NCBI RefSeq assembly: GCF_014202475.1
Contig: NZ_JACHGV010000001.1
Coordinates: forward strand, 428,186-492,185
Direction of reading: 5' to 3'
Length of the DNA: 64,000 nt
Origin: Streptomyces paradoxus
Lineage (GTDB): Bacteria > Actinomycetota > Actinomycetes > Streptomycetales > Streptomycetaceae
A model generated the notes under the pieces. It ran no database searches. It was given only the letters and a program-made list of their open reading frames with translations, and had not been told where the DNA came from. The position numbers and the translations under genes were made by a program. Positions 51,512-59,531 of this stretch are shown here, in pieces (positions within the stretch are counted from its first letter, which is position 1; every line of letters begins with the position of its first letter).

Positions 51512-52881
51512 GGATCCGCCTCGCCCTGCTGACGACCGCCTGCCTGTCCCTGGCGGCGACCGCCCTGCCCGCGCAGGCCGCCACCGCGGACACCCGCCTG
51601 GAGGGCCGGCTCCCGTCCGGCGCCGCCTACGTGATGGACGTCCCCGCGTCCTGGAACGGCACGGTCCTGCTCTACAGCCACGGCTACACCCCGGCCGGAG
51701 CCCCCAACCCGGCCCAGAACACACCCGGTCCGGCCGCCCGCGACAAACTGCTGGCCGAGGGCTACGCCCTGATCGGCTCCTCGTACGCGACGAACGGCTG
51801 GGCGGTCACGGAGGCGGTGCCCGACCAGCTCGCCACGCTGGACCTGTTCACGCAGAAGTTCGGGGCGGCCCGGCGGACGCTGGCCTGGGGCACCTCCTAC
51901 GGCGGCTTCGTCACCAGCATGCTCGCCGAGCGGCACGCCGGCCGGTTCGACGGATCGCTGTCGATGTGCGGACTGGTGCAGGGCGGTGTCGCCAACTGGA
52001 ACAGCACCCTGGACCCGGTGTTCGCGCTGCGCACGCTGCTCGCCCCGGACTCCGGTGTGCGGCTCGCGGGCTTCGCGGACCAGGCCGAGGCGGTTGCCGC
52101 GGGCAAGGCGCTCACCTCGAAGGTCGACGCGGCTCAGCGGACCCCCGGGGGCCGGGCCCGGATCGCCCTCGCTGCCGCCCTGCACAACATCCCCGGCTAC
52201 AACGACCCTTCGCAGACGCTGCCGGACCCCACCGACTTCCGGACGGCCCAGGCCAACCAGTACACCGCCGTCCGGGGCCTGCTCCAACTGCCCGCGTTCA
52301 GCTGGCGGCAGGAGGCCGAGAGCCGGGCGGGCGGCAACCCGTCCTGGAACACCGGCGTCGACTACCGCTCGATGCTCGTACGCTCCCCGCTGTACAAAGA
52401 GGTCACGGAGCTCTACAAGGAGGCGGGACTGTCCTTGCGCACCGACCTCTCGGCCCTGGGCCGGGCACCCCGGATCGCCGCCGACCCGCCGGCGGTGCGC
52501 TGGATGCGGAACACCAGTGTGCTCTCCGGCCGCCTCACCGACCCCCAGCTGAACATCCACACCACCGGTGACGCCCTGATCCCGGTGCAGTCCGAGAGCG
52601 CCTACCGGCGGGCCGCCACGGCGGCGGGCTCCGCCGGGCTCCTCCGCCAGGCCTACGTCGACGGCCCGGGCCACTGCACCTTCACACCGGGCGAGACACT
52701 GGCCGCCCTGCACACCCTGGAGCACCGCCTGGACACCGGCCGCTGGGACGCCTCGCCCGGCGCCCTCAACTCCCGCGCGAAGGCCGAGGATCCGACGAAC
52801 GAACCCCGCTACGTTCCGTACCGTCCGAGCACCTACCCCCGCCCCTACGACCTGGTTCACCCGGGAGACGCCCGGCCATGA
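51508..52881 (+). CDS. Secreted alpha/beta-hydrolase, TTG start
   Basis: The 457-residue product has a Sec signal ending LSLAATALPAQA (cleavage at about residue 24). Its alpha/beta-hydrolase fold has the nucleophile elbow LAWGTSYGGFVTSML and a likely Asp and His in NIHTTGDALIPVQ and DGPGHCTFTPGE. The opening MDVPASWNGTVLLYSHGYTP is like esterases and peptidases of this fold; the substrate is not clear. TTG 51508 overlaps the transporter stop (TTGA) and follows AAGGAA by seven bases. The stop overlaps the IclR start (ATGA). Confidence 0.87.
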   Translation: MRIRLALLTTACLSLAATALPAQAATADTRLEGRLPSGAAYVMDVPASWNGTVLLYSHGYTPAGAPNPAQNTPGPAARDKLLAEGYALIGSSYATNGWAVTEAVPDQLATLDLFTQKFGAARRTLAWGTSYGGFVTSMLAERHAGRFDGSLSMCGLVQGGVANWNSTLDPVFALRTLLAPDSGVRLAGFADQAEAVAAGKALTSKVDAAQRTPGGRARIALAAALHNIPGYNDPSQTLPDPTDFRTAQANQYTAVRGLLQLPAFSWRQEAESRAGGNPSWNTGVDYRSMLVRSPLYKEVTELYKEAGLSLRTDLSALGRAPRIAADPPAVRWMRNTSVLSGRLTDPQLNIHTTGDALIPVQSESAYRRAATAAGSAGLLRQAYVDGPGHCTFTPGETLAALHTLEHRLDTGRWDASPGALNSRAKAEDPTNEPRYVPYRPSTYPRPYDLVHPGDARP

Positions 52882-53621
52882 CAGCCCCCACCGCGCCCGA
52901 CCGGCTGCTGTCCGTGCTCGCGGCCTTCGACCACGAGCATCCGGCGTTGTGCCTGACGGACATCAGCCGGCGGGCCGGGCTGAGCCTGACCACCGCGCAC
53001 CGGCTGGTGGGCGCGCTGACCGAGTGGGGCGCCCTGGAGCGGGACGAGTCCGGCGTCTACCACGTCGGACTGCGGCTGTGGGAGCTCGCCGCGCTGGCCC
53101 CGCGCGGCCTCGCCCTGCGGCAGATCGCGCTGCCGTACCTGGAGGACCTGTACGAGGCGACGCACGAGAACGTGCAGCTGGCCGTGCGGGACGGCCGGGA
53201 CGTCGTCTACATCGAGTGGCTGTCGGGGCGGTCGGCGGTCGGCGTGCACATCCGCGTCGGCGCCCGCTGGCCGCTGCACGCCACCGGGGTCGGGCTCGCC
53301 CTCCTGGCACACGGCGATCCGGTGTTCCGGAAGGAGTACTGCGAGGGCGAACTCGCGTCCTTCACCCCGTACACGATCACCGGACCGGAGCGGCTGCGGC
53401 GGGTGCTCGCCGAGGTGCGCAGGTCGGGGATCGCGGTGAGTGACCGTCAGGTCACGGAGGACGCCCTGTCGGTGGCCGCTCCGGTGCGCGGTGCGGACGG
53501 CACCGTGACCGCCGCCGTGTCGATCGTGGTGCCCCACGCGGACGCCCAGGTGCCGGTCCTTGGCCCGGCGGTGCGGGTGGCGGCGCGCGGGATCTCCCGG
53601 GCGCTGGGCTGGCAGCCCTGA
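52878..53621 (+). CDS. IclR-family transcriptional regulator
   Basis: This 247-residue regulator has a winged helix ALCLTDISRRAGLSLTTAHRLVGALTEWGALERDESGVYHVGLRLWELA. Its effector domain carries the GVHIRVGARWPLHATGVGLALLAH and ISVAAPVRG-like blocks. It is the third gene of the transporter/hydrolase operon, coupled by ATGA, and probably senses the product of the exported hydrolase. The MarR gene upstream may control the same promoter. Confidence 0.93.
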   Translation: MTAPTAPDRLLSVLAAFDHEHPALCLTDISRRAGLSLTTAHRLVGALTEWGALERDESGVYHVGLRLWELAALAPRGLALRQIALPYLEDLYEATHENVQLAVRDGRDVVYIEWLSGRSAVGVHIRVGARWPLHATGVGLALLAHGDPVFRKEYCEGELASFTPYTITGPERLRRVLAEVRRSGIAVSDRQVTEDALSVAAPVRGADGTVTAAVSIVVPHADAQVPVLGPAVRVAARGISRALGWQP

Positions 53622-53626
53622 GCGCG

Positions 53627-53648
53627 GCGGGGGTTCGCCGGACCCCGC
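53627..53648. terminator. Hairpin between convergent IclR and MpaB-like genes
   Basis: GCGGGG (53627-53632) and CCCCGC (53643-53648) form a 6-bp stem with a 10-base loop in the 40-base gap. It has no T run. Confidence 0.45.
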
Positions 53649-53661
53649 ACGCCCCTTCGGT

Positions 53662-54513
53662 TCAGGCCTCCCGGGCCGGGGTCATGGCCCAGCGGATGGT
53701 CCGGGTCAGGGCCCGGCCGGTGGGGCGTACGGCGAGGTCCTCGACGACCGGCACCCGGGGCAGCCACAGCATGCCGCGCGCCCAGGGCGGGAGCAGGGTG
53801 ACGGCGTTCGCGGCCAGCCCGCCGTAGAAGGGCCGGAGGGCCAGGGGAAGGGGCGGCTGGAACAGCAGGAAGCGGGCGGCTGCCCGGGCCTCGGGCGTGG
53901 CCCGCAGTTCGGGCCGGTAGGCGCTCAGGCGCTCGGCCAGTTCGCCGCGGTCGCGCGGCGGGCCGGCCACCCCGAGCGCCTCGGCGACCCGCGCGGTGTC
54001 GGCGACGTAGGCGTCGTAGCCGGCGGCGTCCAGCGGCCGGGCTCCGTAGCGTTCGTGGGCGCGCAGGAAACTGTCCGTCTCGGCGGCGTGCACCCAGCCG
54101 AGCAGATGGGGGTCGGCCGCGTGGTACGGCACGCCATCGGCCGTCGTGCCGCGGATCCGTGCGTGGATGCCCCGCACGTGGTCGACGGCCTGCTGGGCGT
54201 CCGCAGCGGTACCGTACGTCGTCACGGCCAGGAAGGTGCTGGTGCGCTGCAACCGGCCCCATGGGTCGCCGCGGAAGCCGGAGTGCCCGGCGACGGCCGC
54301 CATCGCGAGCGGGTGCAGCGACTGCAGGAGCAGGGCGGTCAGCCCGCCGATGAACATCGAGGCGTCGCCGTGGACCGCGCGGATCGGCCGGTCCGGCCCG
54401 AACCAGCGCGGGCCGGGGGTGTGGTGGATCCGGGCACGGGTCGCGGGTCCGCCGGGGCCCGCGACCCGGCGGAACAGGGCCTGGCCCAGCTGTTCACGGA
54501 CTCCGGTCAGCAC
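53662..54513 (-). CDS. MpaB-like oxygenase-family protein (DUF2236)
   Basis: This 283-residue protein has VHGDASMFIGGLTALLLQSLHPLAMAAVAGHSGFRGDPWGRLQRTSTFLAVTTYG, the heme/latex-clearing-like signature of the MpaB family. It also has YHAADPHLLGWVHAAETDSFL. Relatives cleave rubber or act on fungal polyketide-terpenoids, but most bacterial members have no known substrate. GTG 54513 follows GGGAGG. It stands 72 bases from the next minus-strand gene, an SDR. Confidence 0.85.
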   Translation of the reverse strand: MLTGVREQLGQALFRRVAGPGGPATRARIHHTPGPRWFGPDRPIRAVHGDASMFIGGLTALLLQSLHPLAMAAVAGHSGFRGDPWGRLQRTSTFLAVTTYGTAADAQQAVDHVRGIHARIRGTTADGVPYHAADPHLLGWVHAAETDSFLRAHERYGARPLDAAGYDAYVADTARVAEALGVAGPPRDRGELAERLSAYRPELRATPEARAAARFLLFQPPLPLALRPFYGGLAANAVTLLPPWARGMLWLPRVPVVEDLAVRPTGRALTRTIRWAMTPAREA

Positions 54514-54585
54514 GGCGGCCTCCCCTCTCCTGCTGACCAGTGTCCGGCATGACCGTGCCCGGCCGGGCCTGCCGGTCCGTCCTCG

Positions 54586-55467
54586 TCAGGGCCCCGGCCC
54601 GGCCGCCGCACGGTCGGCCAGGCCGCCGGCACCGAGCGGCCCGGTGTAGCGGACCGGGCCCGAGGCCTCCAGACGGGGCAGTGCGCGGCGTGCCACGCGC
54701 AGGACCACGGGGGGCATGGCCGGGCGTATCGGCTGGGCCAGCCGCAGCCACCCCGGTGCGTACACGGCCGTACGGCGGCGCTCCATGCCCCTGACCAGGC
54801 GGGCGGCGACCGTTTCCACCGGGTACACGCGGCGGACCGGCGGGGGCATGTGCCTGCGCAGTTCCCGCAGGACGGCGTACCGGTCGGCGTCGCGGATCAT
54901 GTCGGTGTCCGTCCAGTTGAGGTAGGCGATGCCCACCCCGACCCCGCGGTGCGCGACCTCCGCCCGCAGGGAGTGCGCGAAGGCCTCGACCCCCGCCTTG
55001 GAGGCGCAGTAGGCACTCATCAGCGGGGCGGCGCCGATCGAGGCCAGGGAGGCGACCTGGAGGTAGTAGCCGGCCGTGCCGATCAGGTCCGGCAGGAACA
55101 CCCGGGCGGTCTGGGCGCTGCCGGTGAGGTTGACGTCGATGACACGGCGCCAGGCGGCCGGGTCGGAGGCGAGGAGCGCGCCGCCCTCGGCGATGCCGGC
55201 GTTCGCCACCACGGCCGAGGGACGCCCGAGCCGGGCCCGCACGGTGGTTGCCGCCGCCTCGAGCGCGGAGAGGTCGGTGACGTCGGCCTCCAGGGCGAGG
55301 GCCGGGCCCGGCAGCGAGGCGGCCACCGCGTCCAGAACGGGCTTCTCGTGGCCGACGAGCGCCACCCGGGCGCCGCGCCGGGCGGCTTGGCGGGCCAGTG
55401 CCGCGCCCACGCCGCGGGCGGCTCCGGTGATGACGATGGTGCGCTCGGCGAGCGGACTGCTGCTCAT
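54586..55467 (-). CDS. SDR-family oxidoreductase, membrane-lipid-type neighbour set
   Basis: This 293-residue dehydrogenase has VITGAARGVGAALARQAARRGA, VVANAGIAEGG and the catalytic SAYCASKAGVEAF (Tyr-x3-Lys). The long C-terminal tail, with PIRPAMPPVVLRVARRALP, is like the DltE/acyl-CoA reductase-type SDRs that work beside lipids. ATG 55467 after AAGGG is preferred over ATG 55500. It lies 43 bases downstream of the CrtI-like gene and is likely part of its operon. Confidence 0.88.
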   Translation of the reverse strand: MSSSPLAERTIVITGAARGVGAALARQAARRGARVALVGHEKPVLDAVAASLPGPALALEADVTDLSALEAAATTVRARLGRPSAVVANAGIAEGGALLASDPAAWRRVIDVNLTGSAQTARVFLPDLIGTAGYYLQVASLASIGAAPLMSAYCASKAGVEAFAHSLRAEVAHRGVGVGIAYLNWTDTDMIRDADRYAVLRELRRHMPPPVRRVYPVETVAARLVRGMERRRTAVYAPGWLRLAQPIRPAMPPVVLRVARRALPRLEASGPVRYTGPLGAGGLADRAAAGPGP

Positions 55468-55510
55468 GGGCTGCCCTTCCGGTGCCGGACCCTTTCCCAC
55501 GGGAACCGGG

Positions 55511-57130
55511 TCAGCGCCTGGCTCCGGTGCGGTCGCGGTGGGCGAGGAGCCGCTGGGCGCGGGCCAGGCCGGGGGGCCGGTTGCGGCGCAGGGCGGCCCG
55601 GGCGGCGTTGGCTCCGGGCGCGCCGTGCACCCCGCCGCCCGGGTGGGCCCCGGAGGAGGCGAGGTACAGGCCCGGCACCGGGGTCTCCGGGCGGCCGGTG
55701 CCGGGCAGGGGCCGGAAGACGAGCTGCTGGTGCAGCGCGGTGGTGCCGCCGTTGATGGCGCCGCCCTCGAGGTTGGCGTCGAGCGCCTCCAGGGTCGGGG
55801 GCGCCAGGATGCGACGGCCGCGGACCAGGGAGCGGAAGCCCGGTGCGAAGCGCTCCACCTGGCGTTCGACGCGGTCGGCCATGAGCTCCTGGTCCTTGGT
55901 GTCCCAGCTTCCGGTGATGCCCTCGTCGGCGGCGTCGGCGCGGATCTCGTGCGGGATGTGGGTGTAGGCCCAGGCCGATTCGGTGCCCTGCGGGGAGCGG
56001 GTGGCGTCGGAGGTGGTCATCTGGCCGAAGATCAGGAACGGCCGGTCCGGGACCTGCCGCATGGCGATCTGCGCGGTGAAGCGGGTCAGCTCGTCCATGC
56101 CGTCGGCGAGGTGCACGGTGCCGGCCCGGGACGCCTGCTCGGCCTGCCAGGGCACCGGGCCGTCGAGCGCCCAGTCGACCTTGAACGTGGCGAAGTCCCA
56201 CTGGAAGCGCCGCAGGTCGTCGAGGAGCAGCGCGGGCAGGTGACCGGGGTCGAGGAGCTCGCCGTACAGGGCGGGCACCGACACGTCCGCCAGCACCGCA
56301 CGGCGGGCCGGCACCGCGTCCCCGCCCGCCGTGCGCACGCCCACGGCCCGCCCGCCGCGCACGACGACGTGCTCGACGCGCTGCCCGCAGCGCACCCGCC
56401 CGCCCCGGGTCTGCAGACGCCGGACCAGGGCCGAGGTCAGCGCGCCGGAGCCGCCGGCCGGGACGGGGAAGCCGTAGGTCTGGCCCAGCATGGCCATCAG
56501 CCAGCCGAAGCCGCCGCTGCCCGCCGACTCGGGGGCGAGGTCCGCGTGCAGGGCGTTGCCGGCCAGCAGCAGGCGGCCGCCCTCGCCGCGGAACTCCTCC
56601 TCCCCCAGGCGGCGCACCGGCAGCATCAGGGAGCGGGCCATGCGCAGTCCGCCCGCCGCCCGCAGCCGCAGTGCCAGCCGCGCCGTGGCGCGCACGGGCG
56701 GGAACGGGGTGAACAGGGCCTCCAGGAGGCCGGGGCGCAGGTTCTGCCACACGTCGTGCAGCCGCCGCCACGCGGCTCCGTCGCCCGGCTCGACGGTGTC
56801 GAGGGACGCGGCGGTGATGTCGATGTTCCGGTCCAGGACGGCGCAGCTGCCGTCGGTGAGGGGGTGGGCCAGCACGCTGGGCGCGTGGCTCCAGCGCAGT
56901 CCGTGCTCCTCCGGGTGGAGCGCGGCCAGGACGGGCGAGGCGGCCGCGAGGGGGTAGAAGGAGCTGAACAGGTCGTTGACGAAGGCGGGGTCGACGCCCC
57001 GGTCGTGGCGCACGGCGCCGCCCGGTTCGGGCTGCTCCTCCAGCACCTCGACGCTCCATCCGGCGTCCGCGAGGATGTTGGCGGCGACCAGGCCGTTGGG
57101 GCCCGCGCCGATCACCACGGCGTCAGGCAT
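55511..57130 (-). CDS. Phytoene-dehydrogenase-like FAD oxidoreductase
   Basis: This 539-residue flavoprotein begins DAVVIGAGPNGLVAANILADAGWSVEVLEEQPEPGGAV, the FAD motif and signature of the CrtI/NAD(P)-oxidoreductase family. It ends GLYLASSGAHPGGGVHGAPGANAA, the family's C-terminal FAD block. Members desaturate carotenoids but many act on other hydrophobic rings. No phytoene synthase is nearby, so carotenoid work is not supported. The start overlaps the SRPBCC stop by 8 bases. Confidence 0.9.
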   Translation of the reverse strand: MPDAVVIGAGPNGLVAANILADAGWSVEVLEEQPEPGGAVRHDRGVDPAFVNDLFSSFYPLAAASPVLAALHPEEHGLRWSHAPSVLAHPLTDGSCAVLDRNIDITAASLDTVEPGDGAAWRRLHDVWQNLRPGLLEALFTPFPPVRATARLALRLRAAGGLRMARSLMLPVRRLGEEEFRGEGGRLLLAGNALHADLAPESAGSGGFGWLMAMLGQTYGFPVPAGGSGALTSALVRRLQTRGGRVRCGQRVEHVVVRGGRAVGVRTAGGDAVPARRAVLADVSVPALYGELLDPGHLPALLLDDLRRFQWDFATFKVDWALDGPVPWQAEQASRAGTVHLADGMDELTRFTAQIAMRQVPDRPFLIFGQMTTSDATRSPQGTESAWAYTHIPHEIRADAADEGITGSWDTKDQELMADRVERQVERFAPGFRSLVRGRRILAPPTLEALDANLEGGAINGGTTALHQQLVFRPLPGTGRPETPVPGLYLASSGAHPGGGVHGAPGANAARAALRRNRPPGLARAQRLLAHRDRTGARR

Positions 57131-57632
57131 GGCCTGCTCCGTCCGCCTCGGATCCCGAGGTCACCTGGCCCAGGGCGCGGCGGCCACTGCCCGGGGTCCG
57201 CGCCTCGGCCTCGCAGAGCTTGGCCAGGCGGGCCAGCATCGTACGGTGTCGCAGCTGGATCAGCGCCTCGAAGCCGACGTTGTGCAGCCGGCCGCCCGCG
57301 CCCCGCAGGGGATGCTCGTCCACGATCACCAGGCAGTGCTCGCCCCAGGGCCGCAGCTCGATCGCGATGCGGACCGTGCCCAGGACACCGGCGTGGGCCT
57401 CCAGCTCCAGCCGGGTGCCTTCCTCGCAGTAGCGGACGACCGTCTCGTTGTCCAGCCGCACCGGGCCGAGCCGGACCTCGTAGTGGATCGCCGCGCCGGT
57501 GCGCGGCCACTGTCCCCGCACGGGGTGGGACTCGGAGGTCCCGACCACCCACTCCGCGTAGCGGTCGCCGTCGGCGAGGACGTCCCACACGGCGCCCGGG
57601 CCGACTCGGATCAGGTGATGGCGAACGGCCAC
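57123..57632 (-). CDS. SRPBCC-fold lipid-binding protein
   Basis: This 169-residue protein has a START/Bet v1-like fold: VRHHLIRVGPGAVWDVLADGDRYAEWVVGTSESHPVRG, then LELEAHAGVLGTVRIAIELRPWGEHCLVIVDEHPL. Proteins of this type carry or cyclise hydrophobic molecules. GTG 57632 follows AGGAGG by six bases. With the flavoprotein and SDR behind it, it could bind the shared substrate. Confidence 0.88.
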   Translation of the reverse strand: MAVRHHLIRVGPGAVWDVLADGDRYAEWVVGTSESHPVRGQWPRTGAAIHYEVRLGPVRLDNETVVRYCEEGTRLELEAHAGVLGTVRIAIELRPWGEHCLVIVDEHPLRGAGGRLHNVGFEALIQLRHRTMLARLAKLCEAEARTPGSGRRALGQVTSGSEADGAGHA

Positions 57633-57634
57633 GG

Positions 57635-57895
57635 GTGCCTCCTGCTGCCTCGACCGGTAGTCCGTCGTCCACCCCGAGTGCCCCGCAACCCCTGGTTCAA
57701 CAGCGCGGCGCCCCGGCGGCCCCGCCGCGGCTGCTGGTGCTGTCGGTTCTCGCGGGGGCCGCCGGACTCCTCATCGCCTGGTCCGAGCTGCCGGAGTGGA
57801 CCCCGGGTGTGGCCGTCGTCCTGCTGCTGATCTTCGACGACGTGCTCCGTCGCTGGTCGAGGAAGCGAGAGCGGAGTCCCGGCGAGAAGGTCTGA
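57635..57895 (+). CDS. Possible small membrane protein (start uncertain)
   Basis: The frame ends LLVLSVLAGAAGLLIAWSELPEWTPGVAVVLLLIFDDVLRRWSRKRERS, two hydrophobic segments with a basic end. GTG 57635 opens it but has no Shine-Dalgarno sequence, and GTG 57737 would start inside the first helix. The stop overlaps a palindrome at 57892. It may be a real two-helix protein of about 60-86 residues, or the frame may be chance; the TM-like C-terminus favours real. Confidence 0.45.
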   Translation: MPPAASTGSPSSTPSAPQPLVQQRGAPAAPPRLLVLSVLAGAAGLLIAWSELPEWTPGVAVVLLLIFDDVLRRWSRKRERSPGEKV

Positions 57896-57907
57896 GAGCG
57901 CTCTCAG
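57892..57907. promoter_or_regulatory. 16-bp perfect palindrome, LacI-type operator 1
   Basis: CTGAGAGCGCTCTCAG is perfectly self-complementary. It matches the LacI-family type recognised by CebR/CelR-like repressors (TGGGAGCGCTCCCA) except for the second base pair in from each end. It stands 179 bases before the glucanase start. Confidence 0.75.
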
Positions 57908-58046
57908 AAGGGGCCCTTCCGCACCGCCACCTGTAACTCCCTCGCAGCTCACCGGCGTTCGAGCTGTGCACACACCACCGTCCCCGCACTTTTCCTGGCT
58001 TTACCTCTTGACGCCCTGGACGGCGTGGAGCACATTGGCGGCACTT

Positions 58047-58060
58047 TGAGAGCGCTCTCA
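58047..58060. promoter_or_regulatory. 14-bp perfect palindrome, LacI-type operator 2
   Basis: TGAGAGCGCTCTCA is the second copy, 155 bases from the first. It lies between the likely promoter and the GAGAGG ribosome-binding site (58074-58079) of the GH16 gene. Two copies could be bridged by a repressor tetramer. Confidence 0.8.
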
Positions 58061-58085
58061 CCCCCCTTCCCCGAGAGGCCCCCAC

Positions 58086-59480
58086 ATGAGCGGAACCTCA
58101 AGCACCGCCCGCAGACCCCGCCCCTTCCGACGGGCGTTCGTCGCCGTCGTCAGCACGCTCGGCCTCGCGGCCGCCGCCTCCGCGGTCGCCACCCCGTCCG
58201 CGAACGCCTCCGCGCCGCCACCCCCGTCGGGCTGGACGCAGGTGTTCGTGGACGACTTCAACGGCGCCGCCGGCACCGGCGTCAACACCTCGAACTGGCA
58301 GTACGCGACCGGCAAGGGCTACCCGGGCGGCCCCGCCAACTGGGGCACCGGCGAGATCGAGACGATGACGAACAGCACGGCCAACGTCTCGCTCGACGGC
58401 AACGGCAACCTCCGGATCACGCCCCGGCGGGACGCCGCAGGCAACTGGACCTCCGGCCGCATCGAGACCAACCGCACCGACTTCCAGCCCCCGGCCGGCG
58501 GCACACTCCGCGTCGAGTCGCGCATCCAGGTTCCGAACGTCACCGGCGCCGCCGCCAAGGGCTACTGGCCGGCGTTCTGGATGCTGGGCGCCCCCTACCG
58601 CGGCAACTACTGGAACTGGCCCGCGGTCGGCGAGCTGGACATCATGGAGAACACCCAGGGCATGAACACGGTGTTCGCGACGATGCATTGCGGCACCTCC
58701 CCGGGCGGACCCTGCAACGAGACCAGCGGCATCGGCGGTTCGACGACCTGCCAGGGCACCTCCTGCCAGGCCGGCTTCCACACGTACCGGATGGAGTGGG
58801 ACCGCTCGACGAGCGTCGAGGAGATCCGCTTCTACCTCGACGGCGTCAACTTCCACACCGTGCGCGCCAACCAGGTCGACGCGACGACCTGGAAGAACGC
58901 CACCGACCACGGCTTCTTCATCATCCTGAACGTGGCGATGGGCGGCGGCTTCCCGGACGCGTTCGGCGGCGGGCCGGACGCCGGGACGCAGCCCGGCCAC
59001 GCGATGGTCGTCGACTACGTACAGGTGCTGTCGTCGGGCGGCGGCACCACTCCTCCCCCGACCGGCAACCGTGACGCCTACGGCACCATCCAGGCCGAGT
59101 CCTTCGACGGCCAGTCCGGCACCCTGACCGAGACGACCACCGACTCCGGCGGCGGCCAGAACATCGGCGCGCTGGCCAACGGCGACTGGCTGCAGTTCAA
59201 GGGCGTCAACTTCGGCTCCACGGCGGCCCGGCAGTTCAGCGCCCGGGTCGCGAGCGGCGCGGCGAACGGCGTCAGCGGGCTGGTCGAAGTGCGGCTGGAC
59301 AGCCGGAGCAACGCCCCGATCGGGAGCTTCGCGGTGGGCAACACCGGCGGCTGGCAGTCCTGGCGGACCGTCCCGGCGAACATCGGTGGCGTGACCGGCA
59401 CGCACGACGTGTATCTGACCTTCACCAGCGGGCAGCCGGCGGACTTCGTGAACGTCAACTGGTTCACCTTCGGGCGCTGA
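58086..59480 (+). CDS. Secreted endo-beta-1,3-glucanase (GH16) with CBM6
   Basis: The 464-residue protein has a signal ending ATPSANA (about residue 42). The GH16 domain has the catalytic GELDIMENTQG (ExDxxE), GYWPAFWMLGAPYRGNYWNW and FIILNVAMGG. A TTPPPTGN linker follows, then a CBM6-like domain (YGTIQAESFDGQSG...ANGDWLQFKGVNFG...VTGTHDVYLTF). It should degrade laminarin-like beta-glucans outside the cell. The two perfect palindromes upstream imply induction by the sugar product through a LacI-family repressor encoded elsewhere. It is followed by a strong hairpin. Confidence 0.95.
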   Translation: MSGTSSTARRPRPFRRAFVAVVSTLGLAAAASAVATPSANASAPPPPSGWTQVFVDDFNGAAGTGVNTSNWQYATGKGYPGGPANWGTGEIETMTNSTANVSLDGNGNLRITPRRDAAGNWTSGRIETNRTDFQPPAGGTLRVESRIQVPNVTGAAAKGYWPAFWMLGAPYRGNYWNWPAVGELDIMENTQGMNTVFATMHCGTSPGGPCNETSGIGGSTTCQGTSCQAGFHTYRMEWDRSTSVEEIRFYLDGVNFHTVRANQVDATTWKNATDHGFFIILNVAMGGGFPDAFGGGPDAGTQPGHAMVVDYVQVLSSGGGTTPPPTGNRDAYGTIQAESFDGQSGTLTETTTDSGGGQNIGALANGDWLQFKGVNFGSTAARQFSARVASGAANGVSGLVEVRLDSRSNAPIGSFAVGNTGGWQSWRTVPANIGGVTGTHDVYLTFTSGQPADFVNVNWFTFGR

Positions 59481-59491
59481 CCCGGCCCGGG

Positions 59492-59524
59492 AAGGGGCTC
59501 CACGCGTGCGTGGGGCCCCTTTTC
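59492..59524. terminator. Strong terminator hairpin after the glucanase gene
   Basis: A 14-bp stem (59492-59505 and 59508-59521, one G-T pair, two-base centre that will open to a small loop) is followed by TTTT. It can stop transcription from both sides between the glucanase and AraC genes. Confidence 0.85.
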
Positions 59525-59531
59525 GCCGCCC

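Noticed and set aside
55511..57130. Carotenoid biosynthesis cluster
   Set aside because: Only a CrtI-like flavoprotein is present; there is no phytoene synthase, GGPP synthase or cyclase.
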